A stretch of 64,000 nucleotides of DNA from Colwellia sp. MB3u-45 (GTDB lineage: Bacteria; Pseudomonadota; Gammaproteobacteria; Enterobacterales; Alteromonadaceae). A model generated the notes under the pieces. It made no database searches. It saw nothing but the letters and a program-made list of their open reading frames with translations, and was not told the origin of the DNA. The stretch covers positions 62,001-126,000 of the forward strand of contig NZ_JACGVC010000045.1 in the NCBI RefSeq assembly GCF_014077005.1. The letters run 5' to 3'. Below are positions 1 to 7,761 of this stretch, one piece after another. Position 1 is the first letter of the stretch, and each line of letters begins with the position of its first letter. The position numbers and the translations under genes are program-made.

Positions 1-2
1 CA

Positions 3-683
3 GGTTGGGCGTGGGAAATACCTCTAGCGAATCGACAAGGTAATGGCTATGTTTATAGTTCTCAATTTATAGACAGTGACAAAGCAGAAAGAGAATTAAG
101 GGATCATTTAGGCATTATAGATAAAGACGTAAATGCCAAACATTTAAAAATGAATATTGGGCAATTAGAGAGCCACTGGAGTAAAAATTGTTTGGCACTA
201 GGGCTTTCTCAAGGGTTTATAGAACCATTAGAAGCCACGGCATTACATTTAGTACAAACCAGTATTGATAGTTTTATTACACTGTTTGAACAAGGTGATT
301 TTACCAATAAATATCAAACGACCTACAATAAAATAGTCAATGAACGGTTTGAAAGCGTCAGAGATTATATCGTTGCGCATTATAAGTTAAATAGTCGGCA
401 TGACAGTGATTACTGGAAGGAAAATAGAGAAAACCTCATATTATCAGATGCTCTTTTGCATATATTAGACTGTTGGTATAAAGGAAAGGAATTAACGCAA
501 GAAGTGGTGATGAGCCAAACAGGTTCACAATTCTCATTGTCGTCTTGGCATTGCCTATTAGCCGGTAACAATGTTTTTCCTTCTTTAGCGGTAAAGCAGC
601 CAGGGGTTGGAGACTTATACCGAGAATATCAATTAGAAAAATTTTACGCTAATTGCTCATTAAATTTTGCATCAATTATTTAA
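3..683 (+). CDS. Tryptophan halogenase family protein, C-terminal part
   Basis: The frame is open from the window edge, so the 5' part lies outside. The visible 226 residues start with GWAWEIPL, which matches the GWxWxIP signature of flavin-dependent tryptophan halogenases. A later stretch, LGLSQGFIEPLEATALHL, is the conserved FxEPLE-type segment of the same family. These enzymes use FADH2 and chloride or bromide to halogenate tryptophan or other substrates. In marine Alteromonadales, many relatives lie beside TonB receptors and sugar genes, and their substrate is unknown. It is followed on the same strand by a GMC oxidoreductase, a subunit-3 protein and a DUF1080 protein, so a sugar-related role is possible. 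The N-terminal FAD-binding half and the catalytic lysine cannot be checked here. Confidence 0.85.
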   Translation, partial: GWAWEIPLANRQGNGYVYSSQFIDSDKAERELRDHLGIIDKDVNAKHLKMNIGQLESHWSKNCLALGLSQGFIEPLEATALHLVQTSIDSFITLFEQGDFTNKYQTTYNKIVNERFESVRDYIVAHYKLNSRHDSDYWKENRENLILSDALLHILDCWYKGKELTQEVVMSQTGSQFSLSSWHCLLAGNNVFPSLAVKQPGVGDLYREYQLEKFYANCSLNFASII

Positions 684-774
684 TATTCAACGCAATACAT
701 AATTAAACAAACAAAAAAAACGGGTGTATACCTGATTTACTGATTAACTAAAATACTGTCCGAGGGGATTTAAA

Positions 775-2460
775 ATGGAAAGTAATTATTACGATGCTAT
801 CGTCGTTGGTTCGGGGATAAGTGGTGGCTGGGCCGCAAAAGAACTTACAGAAAAAGGTCTTAAAGTTTTAATGCTCGAAAGAGGAAGAAACATAGATCAC
901 ATAACAGGTTATGAAAATGCGCATAAAGAAGCATGGGATTACCCACATCGTGGCGAACGCACACAAGAAATGGTAAAAAATCATCCGGTGCTATCACGAG
1001 ATTTTCCACTGAATGAGCCAACGTTTGGTATGTGGGCCAATGAACAAGAATCGCCGTACGTAGAAAAAAAACGATTTGATTGGTACAGAGGCTATCACGT
1101 AGGCGGCCGATCTTTATTATGGGGTCGTCAAAGTTATAGATTGAATCCAGAAGACTTTATGGCTAATGCCAAAGAAGGGATAGCGGTTGATTGGCCTATT
1201 CGATATGAAGATATTTCACCTTGGTATGATTATGTTGAACGCTATGCCGGAATAAGTGGAAATAGAGATGGCTTAGATGTTTTACCTGACGGTCAGTATC
1301 AACCAGCCATATTATTGAATTGTGTAGAGAAAGAAGTCGCAGCACGTATAAAAAAAGCCTACAAAAGCTCTCGCCATTTAATATCAGGTCGCACGGCAAA
1401 TATGACTCAACCTAAGCCAGAACAAAATAGGTTGAATTGTCAGTACCGTAATAAATGTTGGTTAGGTTGTCCGTTTGGTGGATATTTTAGTACGCAATCT
1501 TGTACGTTGCCAGCGGCAGTAAAAACAGGAAATTTAACTCTTCGCCCATTCTCAATTGTAAAAGAAATTCTTTATGATAAAGACAAGAAAAGAGCGACAG
1601 GTGTATCGGTTATTGATGCTGAAACTCACGAGGTGTACGAGTTTAAAAGTAAAATTATTTTTGTAAATGCGTCAACACTTAATTCTGCTTGGTTGCTCAT
1701 GAATTCTGCTACAGATGTTTGGGAAGGAGGCTTAGGGAGTAGTAGTGGCGAGCTAGGGCATAATGTAATGGATCACCATTTTAAGGTAGGTGCTCAGGCT
1801 GAAGTAGAAGGCTTTGACGATTTGTATCACTATGGGCGTCGTCCGAGCGGATTTTATATTCCACGTTTTCGTAATTGGGGATCTGATAAACGAAATTACC
1901 TTAGAGGTTTTGGTTATCAAGGTTCAGCAAGTCGACAAGGTTGGGGGCAAGATGTTGCAGAAATGGGGATAGGTAAAAACCTTAAAGATACGATAACCGA
2001 GCCTGGTTCCTGGACCATTGGTATGACAGCGTTTGGTGAAATGTTACCAGATCATAGTAATCATGTTTATTTGAATCATAAAAAGAGAGATAAATGGGGA
2101 TTACCTGTGCTTGAAATGAATGTTGAAATTAAGCAAAACGAAATTAATATGCGCAAAGACATGCTGCAAGATGCGGTAGAGATTTTTGAATCAGCCGGCT
2201 TAAAAAATGTACGCGGTTATGAAAGTGATTATCACCCCGGTATGGGCATTCATGAAATGGGTACCGCTCGAATGGGCAGAGATCCAAAAACCTCTGTGCT
2301 TAATAGCCATAATCAAGTATGGGATGCACTGAATGTATTCTTAACCGACGGTGCTTGTATGACATCAGGCTCTTGCGTGAACCCATCGCTAACCTACATG
2401 GCATTAACAGCACGTGCAGCACATTTTGCTGTAGACGAATTAAAAAAAGGTAATTTATAG
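775..2460 (+). CDS. GMC-family FAD-dependent oxidoreductase (sugar/3-keto-glycoside dehydrogenase type)
   Basis: 561 aa. A Rossmann FAD-binding motif (G12-x-G14-x-x-G17) opens the protein. The GMC C-terminal domain ends it, with GIHEMGTARMG (His493) and SGSCVNPSLTYMAL (Asn536), the usual His/Asn catalytic pair. No signal peptide is visible. A cysteine group at C222, C228, C232 and C243 recalls the Fe-S site of membrane-type FAD sugar dehydrogenases, but that is inference. A GAGG-rich ribosome site precedes the ATG. The next gene starts 2 nt after the stop and encodes a Tat-exported subunit-3-like protein, which in known gluconate/glucose dehydrogenases carries the flavoprotein to the periplasm. 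Together with the DUF1080 gene downstream, this suggests oxidation of a glycoside at C3 to a 3-keto sugar. The substrate is not determined by the sequence. Confidence 0.88.
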   Translation: MESNYYDAIVVGSGISGGWAAKELTEKGLKVLMLERGRNIDHITGYENAHKEAWDYPHRGERTQEMVKNHPVLSRDFPLNEPTFGMWANEQESPYVEKKRFDWYRGYHVGGRSLLWGRQSYRLNPEDFMANAKEGIAVDWPIRYEDISPWYDYVERYAGISGNRDGLDVLPDGQYQPAILLNCVEKEVAARIKKAYKSSRHLISGRTANMTQPKPEQNRLNCQYRNKCWLGCPFGGYFSTQSCTLPAAVKTGNLTLRPFSIVKEILYDKDKKRATGVSVIDAETHEVYEFKSKIIFVNASTLNSAWLLMNSATDVWEGGLGSSSGELGHNVMDHHFKVGAQAEVEGFDDLYHYGRRPSGFYIPRFRNWGSDKRNYLRGFGYQGSASRQGWGQDVAEMGIGKNLKDTITEPGSWTIGMTAFGEMLPDHSNHVYLNHKKRDKWGLPVLEMNVEIKQNEINMRKDMLQDAVEIFESAGLKNVRGYESDYHPGMGIHEMGTARMGRDPKTSVLNSHNQVWDALNVFLTDGACMTSGSCVNPSLTYMALTARAAHFAVDELKKGNL

Positions 2461-2462
2461 TC

Positions 2463-3050
2463 ATGAATAGGCGTGAATTATTAAAAATGATTACGGTTGC
2501 TACAGGTACATTATTTGTAGGAACTAATGTATTCGCTAAAAGTGTACTAAGTGCGACCGATCTAAAAAACACAGATTTTACTGACAAAGATGTCGCAATG
2601 CTAAATGAAATAGGGGAAGGAATTTTACCTCGAACAGATACCCCAGGGGCTAAAGATGCCAACGTTGGTTTAATGATGACTATTATGGTTACTGATTGTT
2701 ATGAAAAACCTGAACGTGAAGCGTTCATCTCAGGTATTAGCACGATAAAGGCATACGCTCACCAAGTTTATAATAAAGACTTTATAGCGTTAACTGTTGA
2801 ACAGCAAATGAAATTACTAACGACATTGGATAATGAGGCACGCATCTACAATGAAAAAAATGTGCATGCATCAGAAAATACGACGAAAAAAATACCTCAT
2901 TACTTTTCGTTAATGAAGCAGCTTGTATTGTTTTGTTTTTTCACTTCAAAAATTGGAGCTACTGAGGTCTTGAGATATGTTGCTGTGCCTGGATATTACG
3001 ACGGGGCACTTCCTTATAAAAAAGGCGATAAAGCTTGGTCTACGAGCTGA
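2463..3050 (+). CDS. Gluconate 2-dehydrogenase subunit 3 family protein (Tat-exported partner)
   Basis: 195 aa. The N-terminus MNRRELLKM followed by a hydrophobic stretch ending in NVFA resembles a twin-arginine signal. The body matches the gluconate 2-dehydrogenase subunit 3 family, including the GEGILPRTDTPGAKDA segment (family pattern: ilPxtdtPGAxda). In characterised relatives this small subunit binds the FAD subunit in the cytoplasm and escorts it across the membrane. It begins 2 nt after the GMC gene stop, so the two are almost certainly translated together. No haem motif (CxxCH) is seen in it or nearby, so the electron acceptor is unknown. Confidence 0.85.
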   Translation: MNRRELLKMITVATGTLFVGTNVFAKSVLSATDLKNTDFTDKDVAMLNEIGEGILPRTDTPGAKDANVGLMMTIMVTDCYEKPEREAFISGISTIKAYAHQVYNKDFIALTVEQQMKLLTTLDNEARIYNEKNVHASENTTKKIPHYFSLMKQLVLFCFFTSKIGATEVLRYVAVPGYYDGALPYKKGDKAWSTS

Positions 3051-3096
3051 AGTTAATTACCTCAAATTTTATAAATAATATTTAAAGGAAATATAA

Positions 3097-3870
3097 ATGA
3101 ATATGAAAAAAAATATAAGCTTACTTGGCCTAATAGCAAGTAGCATTGCAAGTTATGTAGCTGTTGCAGACAATGCACTAGAGCCGTGGCAGCAAGCACA
3201 AAAAACAGAAGTTTGGTCTCCAGTACCTAAAATTGTTTCAGTAAATGCAAATCATGTTCCCTCAGATGCAACAATATTATTTGATGGTACTGATTTAAGC
3301 TCATGGGAAACATTAAAAGGTGGAACTGTATCTTGGGCTGTAACAGATGATTATTTTACTGTTAATCCAGGAATGGGCGATATTAAAACCAAGCAAAGTT
3401 TTTGTGATGTGCAATTGCACTTTGAATGGAAAACACCGACGAATGTTAGCGGCATGAAAGGTCAGCAAAGAAATAACAGTGGAATTTTTTTTCAGCAACG
3501 TTATGAAATACAAATTTTAGATTCGTACCAGAATGAAACCTATGCAAATGGCCAAGTGGGAAGCGTTTACAAGCAAACGATTCCTTTAGTTAACGCGATG
3601 AAGCCTACCGGCGAGTGGCAAACGTACGACATAATATATACCGCACCTCGATTTAATGAAGAAAAACTGATTACACCGGGATATGTTACGCTCCTACATA
3701 ATGGTGTACTAGCGCAAAATCATGTAGAAATTCAAGGTAAAACTGAATGGATTGGAGCACCCAGTTATAAAAAACATGGCTGCGCGCCTTTACAGTTACA
3801 AGATCATGGTAATCTTGTGAGTTTTAGAAATGTGTGGTTAAGAGAGCTGAATAGTATAAATGGTCAGTAA
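3097..3870 (+). CDS. DUF1080 / 3-keto-disaccharide hydrolase domain protein, exported
   Basis: 257 aa with a Sec signal peptide (MKKNISLLGLIASSIASYVAVA). The rest is one DUF1080 jelly-roll domain: TILFDGTDLSSWE near the start, RNNSGIFFQQRYEIQILDSY in the middle (family pattern GNSGIFF...YEVQVLDS) and LQDHGNLVSFRNVWLREL at the end (family pattern lQDHGnpVrFRNIWvR). Some members hydrolyse glycosides after C3 oxidation, acting with GMC-type dehydrogenases. It lies 46 nt after the subunit-3 gene with a good AAAGGA site, so it is probably the last gene of that operon. A periplasmic enzyme that cleaves 3-keto-glycosides is the best reading; the substrate is not known. Confidence 0.85.
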   Translation: MNMKKNISLLGLIASSIASYVAVADNALEPWQQAQKTEVWSPVPKIVSVNANHVPSDATILFDGTDLSSWETLKGGTVSWAVTDDYFTVNPGMGDIKTKQSFCDVQLHFEWKTPTNVSGMKGQQRNNSGIFFQQRYEIQILDSYQNETYANGQVGSVYKQTIPLVNAMKPTGEWQTYDIIYTAPRFNEEKLITPGYVTLLHNGVLAQNHVEIQGKTEWIGAPSYKKHGCAPLQLQDHGNLVSFRNVWLRELNSINGQ

Positions 3871-4335
3871 TTTACAATTTTTTACAATTTTTTATAATTT
3901 TCTGGTGATAATGATCAACTAGACTTTACTAAAGTATTTTTCAACTCATTTATTGGATATCTATATTATTGAGCCTACATTAAATCTGGTATTCCTGAAT
4001 ATTAAATTTAATATAGTGTGCTGTTTATATTAGTTAGCATGAGAACGGTTTAAGCTTTACCATTGAGTTTAACTCGACGTCGCTTATTCTGAGCTTAAAC
4101 TTTTCTTCTTTGAGGCAGTAAACAACTAAGCTAGCAAGTAAATTAAGCATGCACCCATTAGGGCTTCGATGATTCGGATGCTCTATTTGGGAGATGTTTT
4201 TTATTGGTAATTAATTGTCTCAATAATAAAATGATCAAGACAAGAATAAGCTGACTAAAACTCTATAGAGTAGGTGTAACAACACCTACTTATTACGCCT
4301 AGTTAATTTTAAACTCAAAAAAGTACAGTTAATTA
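3871..4335. other. Gap between DUF1080 gene and GH32 remnant
   Basis: 465 bases of AT-rich DNA with no credible open frame. Just after the DUF1080 stop there are three slightly diverged copies of a T-rich 12-13 base unit (3868-3902). No clear terminator hairpin, promoter pair or RNA gene was recognised. Confidence 0.4.
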
Positions 4336-4780
4336 CTACCAAATAGTATTGAGTTCACTTATCGTAAGATTACCTACATTAATGTGCTATCAGCTTCAAT
4401 ACTTATTGTAGAGTCAGGCATATTAGGGAAAAAAATTGAAGTGAGAACTGTTTCACCGTTATTAACAAATATTTCAAAAGAAGAATGATCAATATAAATA
4501 TCAAACTTATATTCAGATAATAATTTTGTTTTAGGAGCCTGTTGTATGGCCGTAAAGTGTTCTTGAAAATCAACATTTCCTGATATTAAATGATAAAATT
4601 GAATTACCCCATTTACTACGTCCAAAGATAAACAATCTTTTCACCTAACTTATTTGCAAATACCATATCAATTAATTTGGCATCACACGGAATAATATCA
4701 AGCTCTAAATTGTATAGATTTGACCTTTGATTAGAATTTTTATTATCTTTAATTAGACAGCTAACTAAGTCCTTCCGCAT
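4336..4780 (-). pseudogene. Decayed C-terminal fragment of a GH32 fructosidase/sucrose hydrolase
   Basis: Three minus-strand frames join into one GH32 C-terminal beta-sandwich. Frame one (4616-4780) gives LELDIIPCDAKLIDMVFANK then LGEKIVYL. Frame two (4374-4625) gives SGNVDFQEHF and DIYIDHSSFEIFVNNGETVL, the family's D-SSIEVFVN-GE-V-TS signature. Frame three (4336-4380) ends ISELNTIW and stop, like the usual xLNSIW tail. At least two frameshifts are needed and the five-bladed N-terminal catalytic domain is missing, so it cannot be an active enzyme. It may be the trace of a lost fructan or sucrose locus beside the upstream oxidoreductase operon. Confidence 0.8.
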
Positions 4781-5084
4781 CAGAACACTCTAAACAACGA
4801 TTCTTAGATACTTTCCCGAACATTGATGACAAAGCTTACAGTACACTTATTTGATGGTTTGGTGGATATTTGAAAGTCGGCTAATTCAGTGGTATATCAG
4901 ATTAAAAATATACATTTTATCTAACATGAATATAAGATCAATGTCAGGGAAATACCTGCCGAGATTGCTAACCCCCAGGAATAATTAGCAAGCAATTTGC
5001 CTAAGGGGGGGAAAGCGAACTCTGTGGCTTGCTTTTTGCCTTTTATTTTTGTGTTACTGAGTTATTGATATTATTAACATCTGA
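4781..5084. other. Gap between GH32 remnant and carbonic anhydrase gene
   Basis: About 300 bases with no gene I can support. A short + frame near 4808-4858 reads LDTFPNIDDKAYSTLI before a stop; it has a coding look but was not recognised. Around 4987-5040 the arms GCAAGC and GCTTGC flank a G-run and a T-run follows, which might form a weak terminator, but this is unsure. Confidence 0.3.
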
Positions 5085-5942
5085 CTACTTGATCGGTGAA
5101 AGTAGTTCATGATTAGTGATTAAGTTTCTGACCCCATGGGCATGATCTTCGTTAAACTCATTGCTTTCACACCACTGAGCTATTGTATCAATATTGACTT
5201 TAGCCACTTCAGGTCGAACACTCCAAGTGACTTGAAAAGGTGAACCTACTTCATTATAACTAGGGCCAGTGGTTGAGCCACTATATATCACGGGTTTACC
5301 GGTATTGTTGGGCAGGTTTAATGCTTGATACTGTTCGTTTTGTTCGCCAACTAAGGTTAACTGAGTAAAGTTCAACGCGTTATTATCGTTAACCAGGACA
5401 TAGACTTGAGTTTCCACTCGTAGTTGGGGGTTTTTAATCGACTCACTTAAACAAGCACCTAAGGTCGCTCCAGGTTTTATCTGCGCAGATGAATGAACGT
5501 AATGTACTTCAATGGTATCGCCAGATTGTAAGCCGCCATGTTTACTAGGACAAACATTTTTAGATACTGGTTGTAGTTGCTGTGCAGTTAACTTGCCTGA
5601 ATATAGATAGCCGCTTTGATATCCTTGACCATCACCATTACCGGCATATTGGGTAAATTGTCCACCGGTATGCTCAGCATTTTTGTGAAAATGAATGTTA
5701 CATAAGTTCATGGTTTCGTAGGCGGGTGCTGTGCCAAAATCAATAGTGTTTGTGCCCACAACAGCATCTATATCTCTAGGAGATTGTGGGCCAAAACCTT
5801 TATTTTTTGTGTTGTGAGCAAGTGCGGCTCTTTGCTGGCTAACAAGGTCGTCGCTAACCGTGTTTAAGTGCGTTGAATTTGCCTGCACAGTGAGTGATAA
5901 AGCCAGTGGCATAATGGCTAGCAAGTAATTTATTTTATTCAT
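5085..5942 (-). CDS. Delta-class-like carbonic anhydrase, exported
   Basis: 285 aa with a Sec signal peptide (cleavage near residue 21, after VQA). The core NLCNIHFHKNAEHTGGQF holds H84, H86, E90 and H91, and a later strand holds H147 and H150. This arrangement matches the CA_like / delta carbonic anhydrase family first known from diatoms and dinoflagellates and now found in marine bacteria. The enzyme would hydrate CO2 to bicarbonate in the periplasm with a histidine-bound metal. Several cysteines (C81, C131, C164) could form a disulfide. It is monocistronic, with a GGAGCTC site before the ATG. A separate beta-class cytoplasmic enzyme lies at 21060-21662, so the cell has at least two unrelated carbonic anhydrases. 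Family assignment is by motif only. Confidence 0.75.
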   Translation of the reverse strand: MNKINYLLAIMPLALSLTVQANSTHLNTVSDDLVSQQRAALAHNTKNKGFGPQSPRDIDAVVGTNTIDFGTAPAYETMNLCNIHFHKNAEHTGGQFTQYAGNGDGQGYQSGYLYSGKLTAQQLQPVSKNVCPSKHGGLQSGDTIEVHYVHSSAQIKPGATLGACLSESIKNPQLRVETQVYVLVNDNNALNFTQLTLVGEQNEQYQALNLPNNTGKPVIYSGSTTGPSYNEVGSPFQVTWSVRPEVAKVNIDTIAQWCESNEFNEDHAHGVRNLITNHELLSPIK

Positions 5943-6404
5943 TAGAGCTCCAAAATTAGCATTAATCTAGTAATCGAGACATTATTATGTTTTAGACAAG
6001 GTGTTGAATAATCGACTATTAAAAATATGAGAAATAATAGGTAAAATATAATTGTAATGACTCAAGATAATATAGCAAGCAGTAATGGTTTAGTTAATGG
6101 CTGAGTTATTGGCTATAAATTTAGTGATCGTTATAAGTTGTTAAGGGCTATGTAATTCTACTGAGGCGGCTAGAGATAGGTTAAGCGTTAATTGCTCAGC
6201 TTAACCAGACAATTTTGGCCAGACGGAATTTGCCTGACACTATTTTCCAGACACTATCTTCCAAACACAATGGCTCGATAATAAAGTCAGTATTATCCCA
6301 AGTATTGAGGAGAGAAATGGTCAGGGTTTTACTGTGCATTATTATGGCAAAATCACACAGACTTTAATTTAACTTCACCTAACTTCACCTAACTTTAGCT
6401 TAGT
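5943..6404. other. Gap upstream of carbonic anhydrase gene, downstream of rimI
   Basis: 462 bases without a supported gene. 6205-6270 holds several spaced copies of CCAGAC/CCTGAC-like hexamers. 6370-6415 holds short tandem repeats of the type TTCACCTAAC. The promoter of the minus-strand carbonic anhydrase gene should lie here, but no clear -35/-10 pair stands out. Confidence 0.35.
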
Positions 6405-6869
6405 TTATTTTAGTTTTTTTGACATCACTATAGCGTCTTCATAACCAAAGCCGGTATTGCTTGGGTAATAGCCGGTTCTGCGTGATATTTCAGTAAAGCC
6501 CTGATTAATATAAAGCATTTGTGCGCTAATATTTTTTGCCCGTACTTCGAGGAAAATACTGTCGGTAGCGAGTGTTTTACAGTGTGCGAAAAACTGTAAC
6601 AACAGAGCTTTACCGTAACCTTTACCTTGTTGCTCTGGGCTAACACAAATATCCATTAATGTTGCTTCACCTAAGATGAACTCGCCAACATAAAAACCGA
6701 CAATACTATTATCTATGGTTAAATAATCACCAAAATATCGCCCGCTGATACAACTTCTAAAGGTTTTTTCACTCCACGGGTGTGGGTGGCAGGCAAGTTC
6801 AATCACCATAAGCTGTTCGACTATATCCTGATGCACAGGCGTAAAAGTAGTGTTTATTATTTGTTTCAT
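6405..6869 (-). CDS. rimI: Ribosomal protein bS18-alanine N-acetyltransferase
   Basis: 154 aa GNAT acetyltransferase. CVSPEQQGKGYGKALL is the acetyl-CoA binding loop (Q/RxxGxG/A), followed by FLEVRAKNISAQMLYINQGF and the terminal GFGYEDAIVMSKKL tail typical of RimI. It acetylates the N-terminal alanine of ribosomal protein S18. I place the start at 6869 (MKQIINTTF), because this ATG overlaps the holD stop as ATGA; the longer frame back to 6899 would run into holD. The holD-rimI order is a classic gammaproteobacterial pair and implies translational coupling. Confidence 0.9.
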   Translation of the reverse strand: MKQIINTTFTPVHQDIVEQLMVIELACHPHPWSEKTFRSCISGRYFGDYLTIDNSIVGFYVGEFILGEATLMDICVSPEQQGKGYGKALLLQFFAHCKTLATDSIFLEVRAKNISAQMLYINQGFTEISRRTGYYPSNTGFGYEDAIVMSKKLK

Positions 6870-7339
6870 GTTGAGCTTAAAGATCCTATTGATTGCCACA
6901 ATGATTTTTTTAATTCTGGCGAGTTGGCAAGCGTGGTTAAATCGGGTGTACTTAAGCAGTTATGCTTAAATTCAATACGTTTATTTGGCGTGAATTGCCA
7001 ATTAATAATACCTAAATCGATTTTATTATGGCTAATTGATAAATCGGCGCTATTCGCACCTAAACAACGAATAATATCTTTAAATAGCGGTTGTTTAAGT
7101 AATGACTGTAGATCGACAGCAATATAGTCACTTTGTGCTGTTTGCTTAGTTGTATCCGGACTTGATTGTGATAATGCGGGTGAGGTAACTGCGGTGCTTG
7201 AGTCGCTATTTGTAGCGTTATTTTGAGCAGTCTCAGTAGCATTAGCTGACAATACGTTATGGCTGGATAATTCTCGCCTTTGCCAAACGGTGATGCCCAT
7301 GGCTTGTAATAATTCAAATTGTCTTTTGTTAATGCTCAT
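6866..7339 (-). CDS. holD: DNA polymerase III psi subunit
   Basis: 157 aa. The N-terminus MSINKRQFELLQAMGITVWQRR resembles the chi-binding N-terminus of HolD (xLxxMGIxxWxxR). A low-complexity linker rich in Thr, Ser, Asn and Ala follows (about residues 30-75), then the C-terminal domain that meets the clamp loader. It links SSB-bound chi to the tau/gamma clamp-loader complex. It is somewhat longer than the E. coli protein because of the linker. The stop overlaps the rimI start by ATGA. The family is poorly conserved, so the position beside rimI is important support. Confidence 0.85.
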   Translation of the reverse strand: MSINKRQFELLQAMGITVWQRRELSSHNVLSANATETAQNNATNSDSSTAVTSPALSQSSPDTTKQTAQSDYIAVDLQSLLKQPLFKDIIRCLGANSADLSISHNKIDLGIINWQFTPNKRIEFKHNCLSTPDLTTLANSPELKKSLWQSIGSLSST

Positions 7340-7481
7340 ATCATTTTAGCTACAGTTAGAAATCACAGTTATCATGACAGAGTTTTGAAATAGGAAGAAC
7401 TAGAATTTGTTATAAATACGATTTGTTAGTTAATTAATCAAATTAGTAAGAACTAACATGATCTAACATAAGAAAGGATAT

Positions 7482-7558
7482 TGGCAGGGGTGGAGAGATT
7501 CGAACTCCCAACCGTCGGTTTTGGAGACCGCTGTTCTACCAATTGGAACTACACCCCT
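7482..7558 (-). tRNA. tRNA-Trp (anticodon CCA)
   Basis: The minus strand from 7558 to 7482 folds as a full cloverleaf of 77 nt. The acceptor arm is AGGGGTG paired with CACCCCT, the anticodon loop is CTCCAAA, the T arm holds GTTCGAATC, and the 3' CCA is encoded. It follows E. coli tRNA-Trp closely, with one extra D-loop base. The first base pair of the anticodon stem is G-A mismatched in this reading. It is a single gene with no neighbouring tRNA. Confidence 0.95.
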
Positions 7559-7679
7559 GCAACAGATTCGAATTATACTGATGCCGAGCTAAAGGTAAAG
7601 CGTAAATTTAAAAAAAATGACTGTTCGGCTAAATAAACAGCAGATGTGCGGGTTTTTATTAATTATTGTTGGTTTTATA

Positions 7680-7717
7680 GCCGTTCTACTTCAAGGTTCT
7701 GCTTGAAGTAGAGCGGC
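7680..7717. terminator. 16-bp hairpin downstream of aceK
   Basis: Perfect inverted repeat apart from one G-T: arms 7680-7695 and 7702-7717 with a 6-base loop (GTTCTG). It sits just beyond the aceK stop on the minus strand and next to a second hairpin. No T-run follows on either strand, so it could be a repeat element or an RNA-stabilising stem instead of a terminator. Confidence 0.6.
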
Positions 7718-7754
7718 GAAATAGCCAGACAACTAAAGTTGTTTGACTATTTCG
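7717..7754. repeat. Second hairpin abutting the first, at the aceK 3' end
   Basis: Arms CGAAATAG and CTATTTCG enclose a 2-2 internal loop, then AGACAAC and GTTGTTT with a TAAA tetraloop. It directly touches the 7680-7717 hairpin, giving a double-stem structure in the aceK 3' region. Confidence 0.6.
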
Positions 7755-7761
7755 TGTGGTT

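Noticed and set aside
2300-2662. 120-codon minus frame opposite the GMC and subunit-3 genes
   Set aside because: Shadow of two well-supported genes on the other strand.
4808-4858. Possible transposase piece (IDDKAY words)
   Set aside because: Only about 16 residues, no continuation in any frame and no terminal repeats nearby.
6428-6646. 72-codon minus frame inside rimI
   Set aside because: Out-of-frame shadow of rimI.
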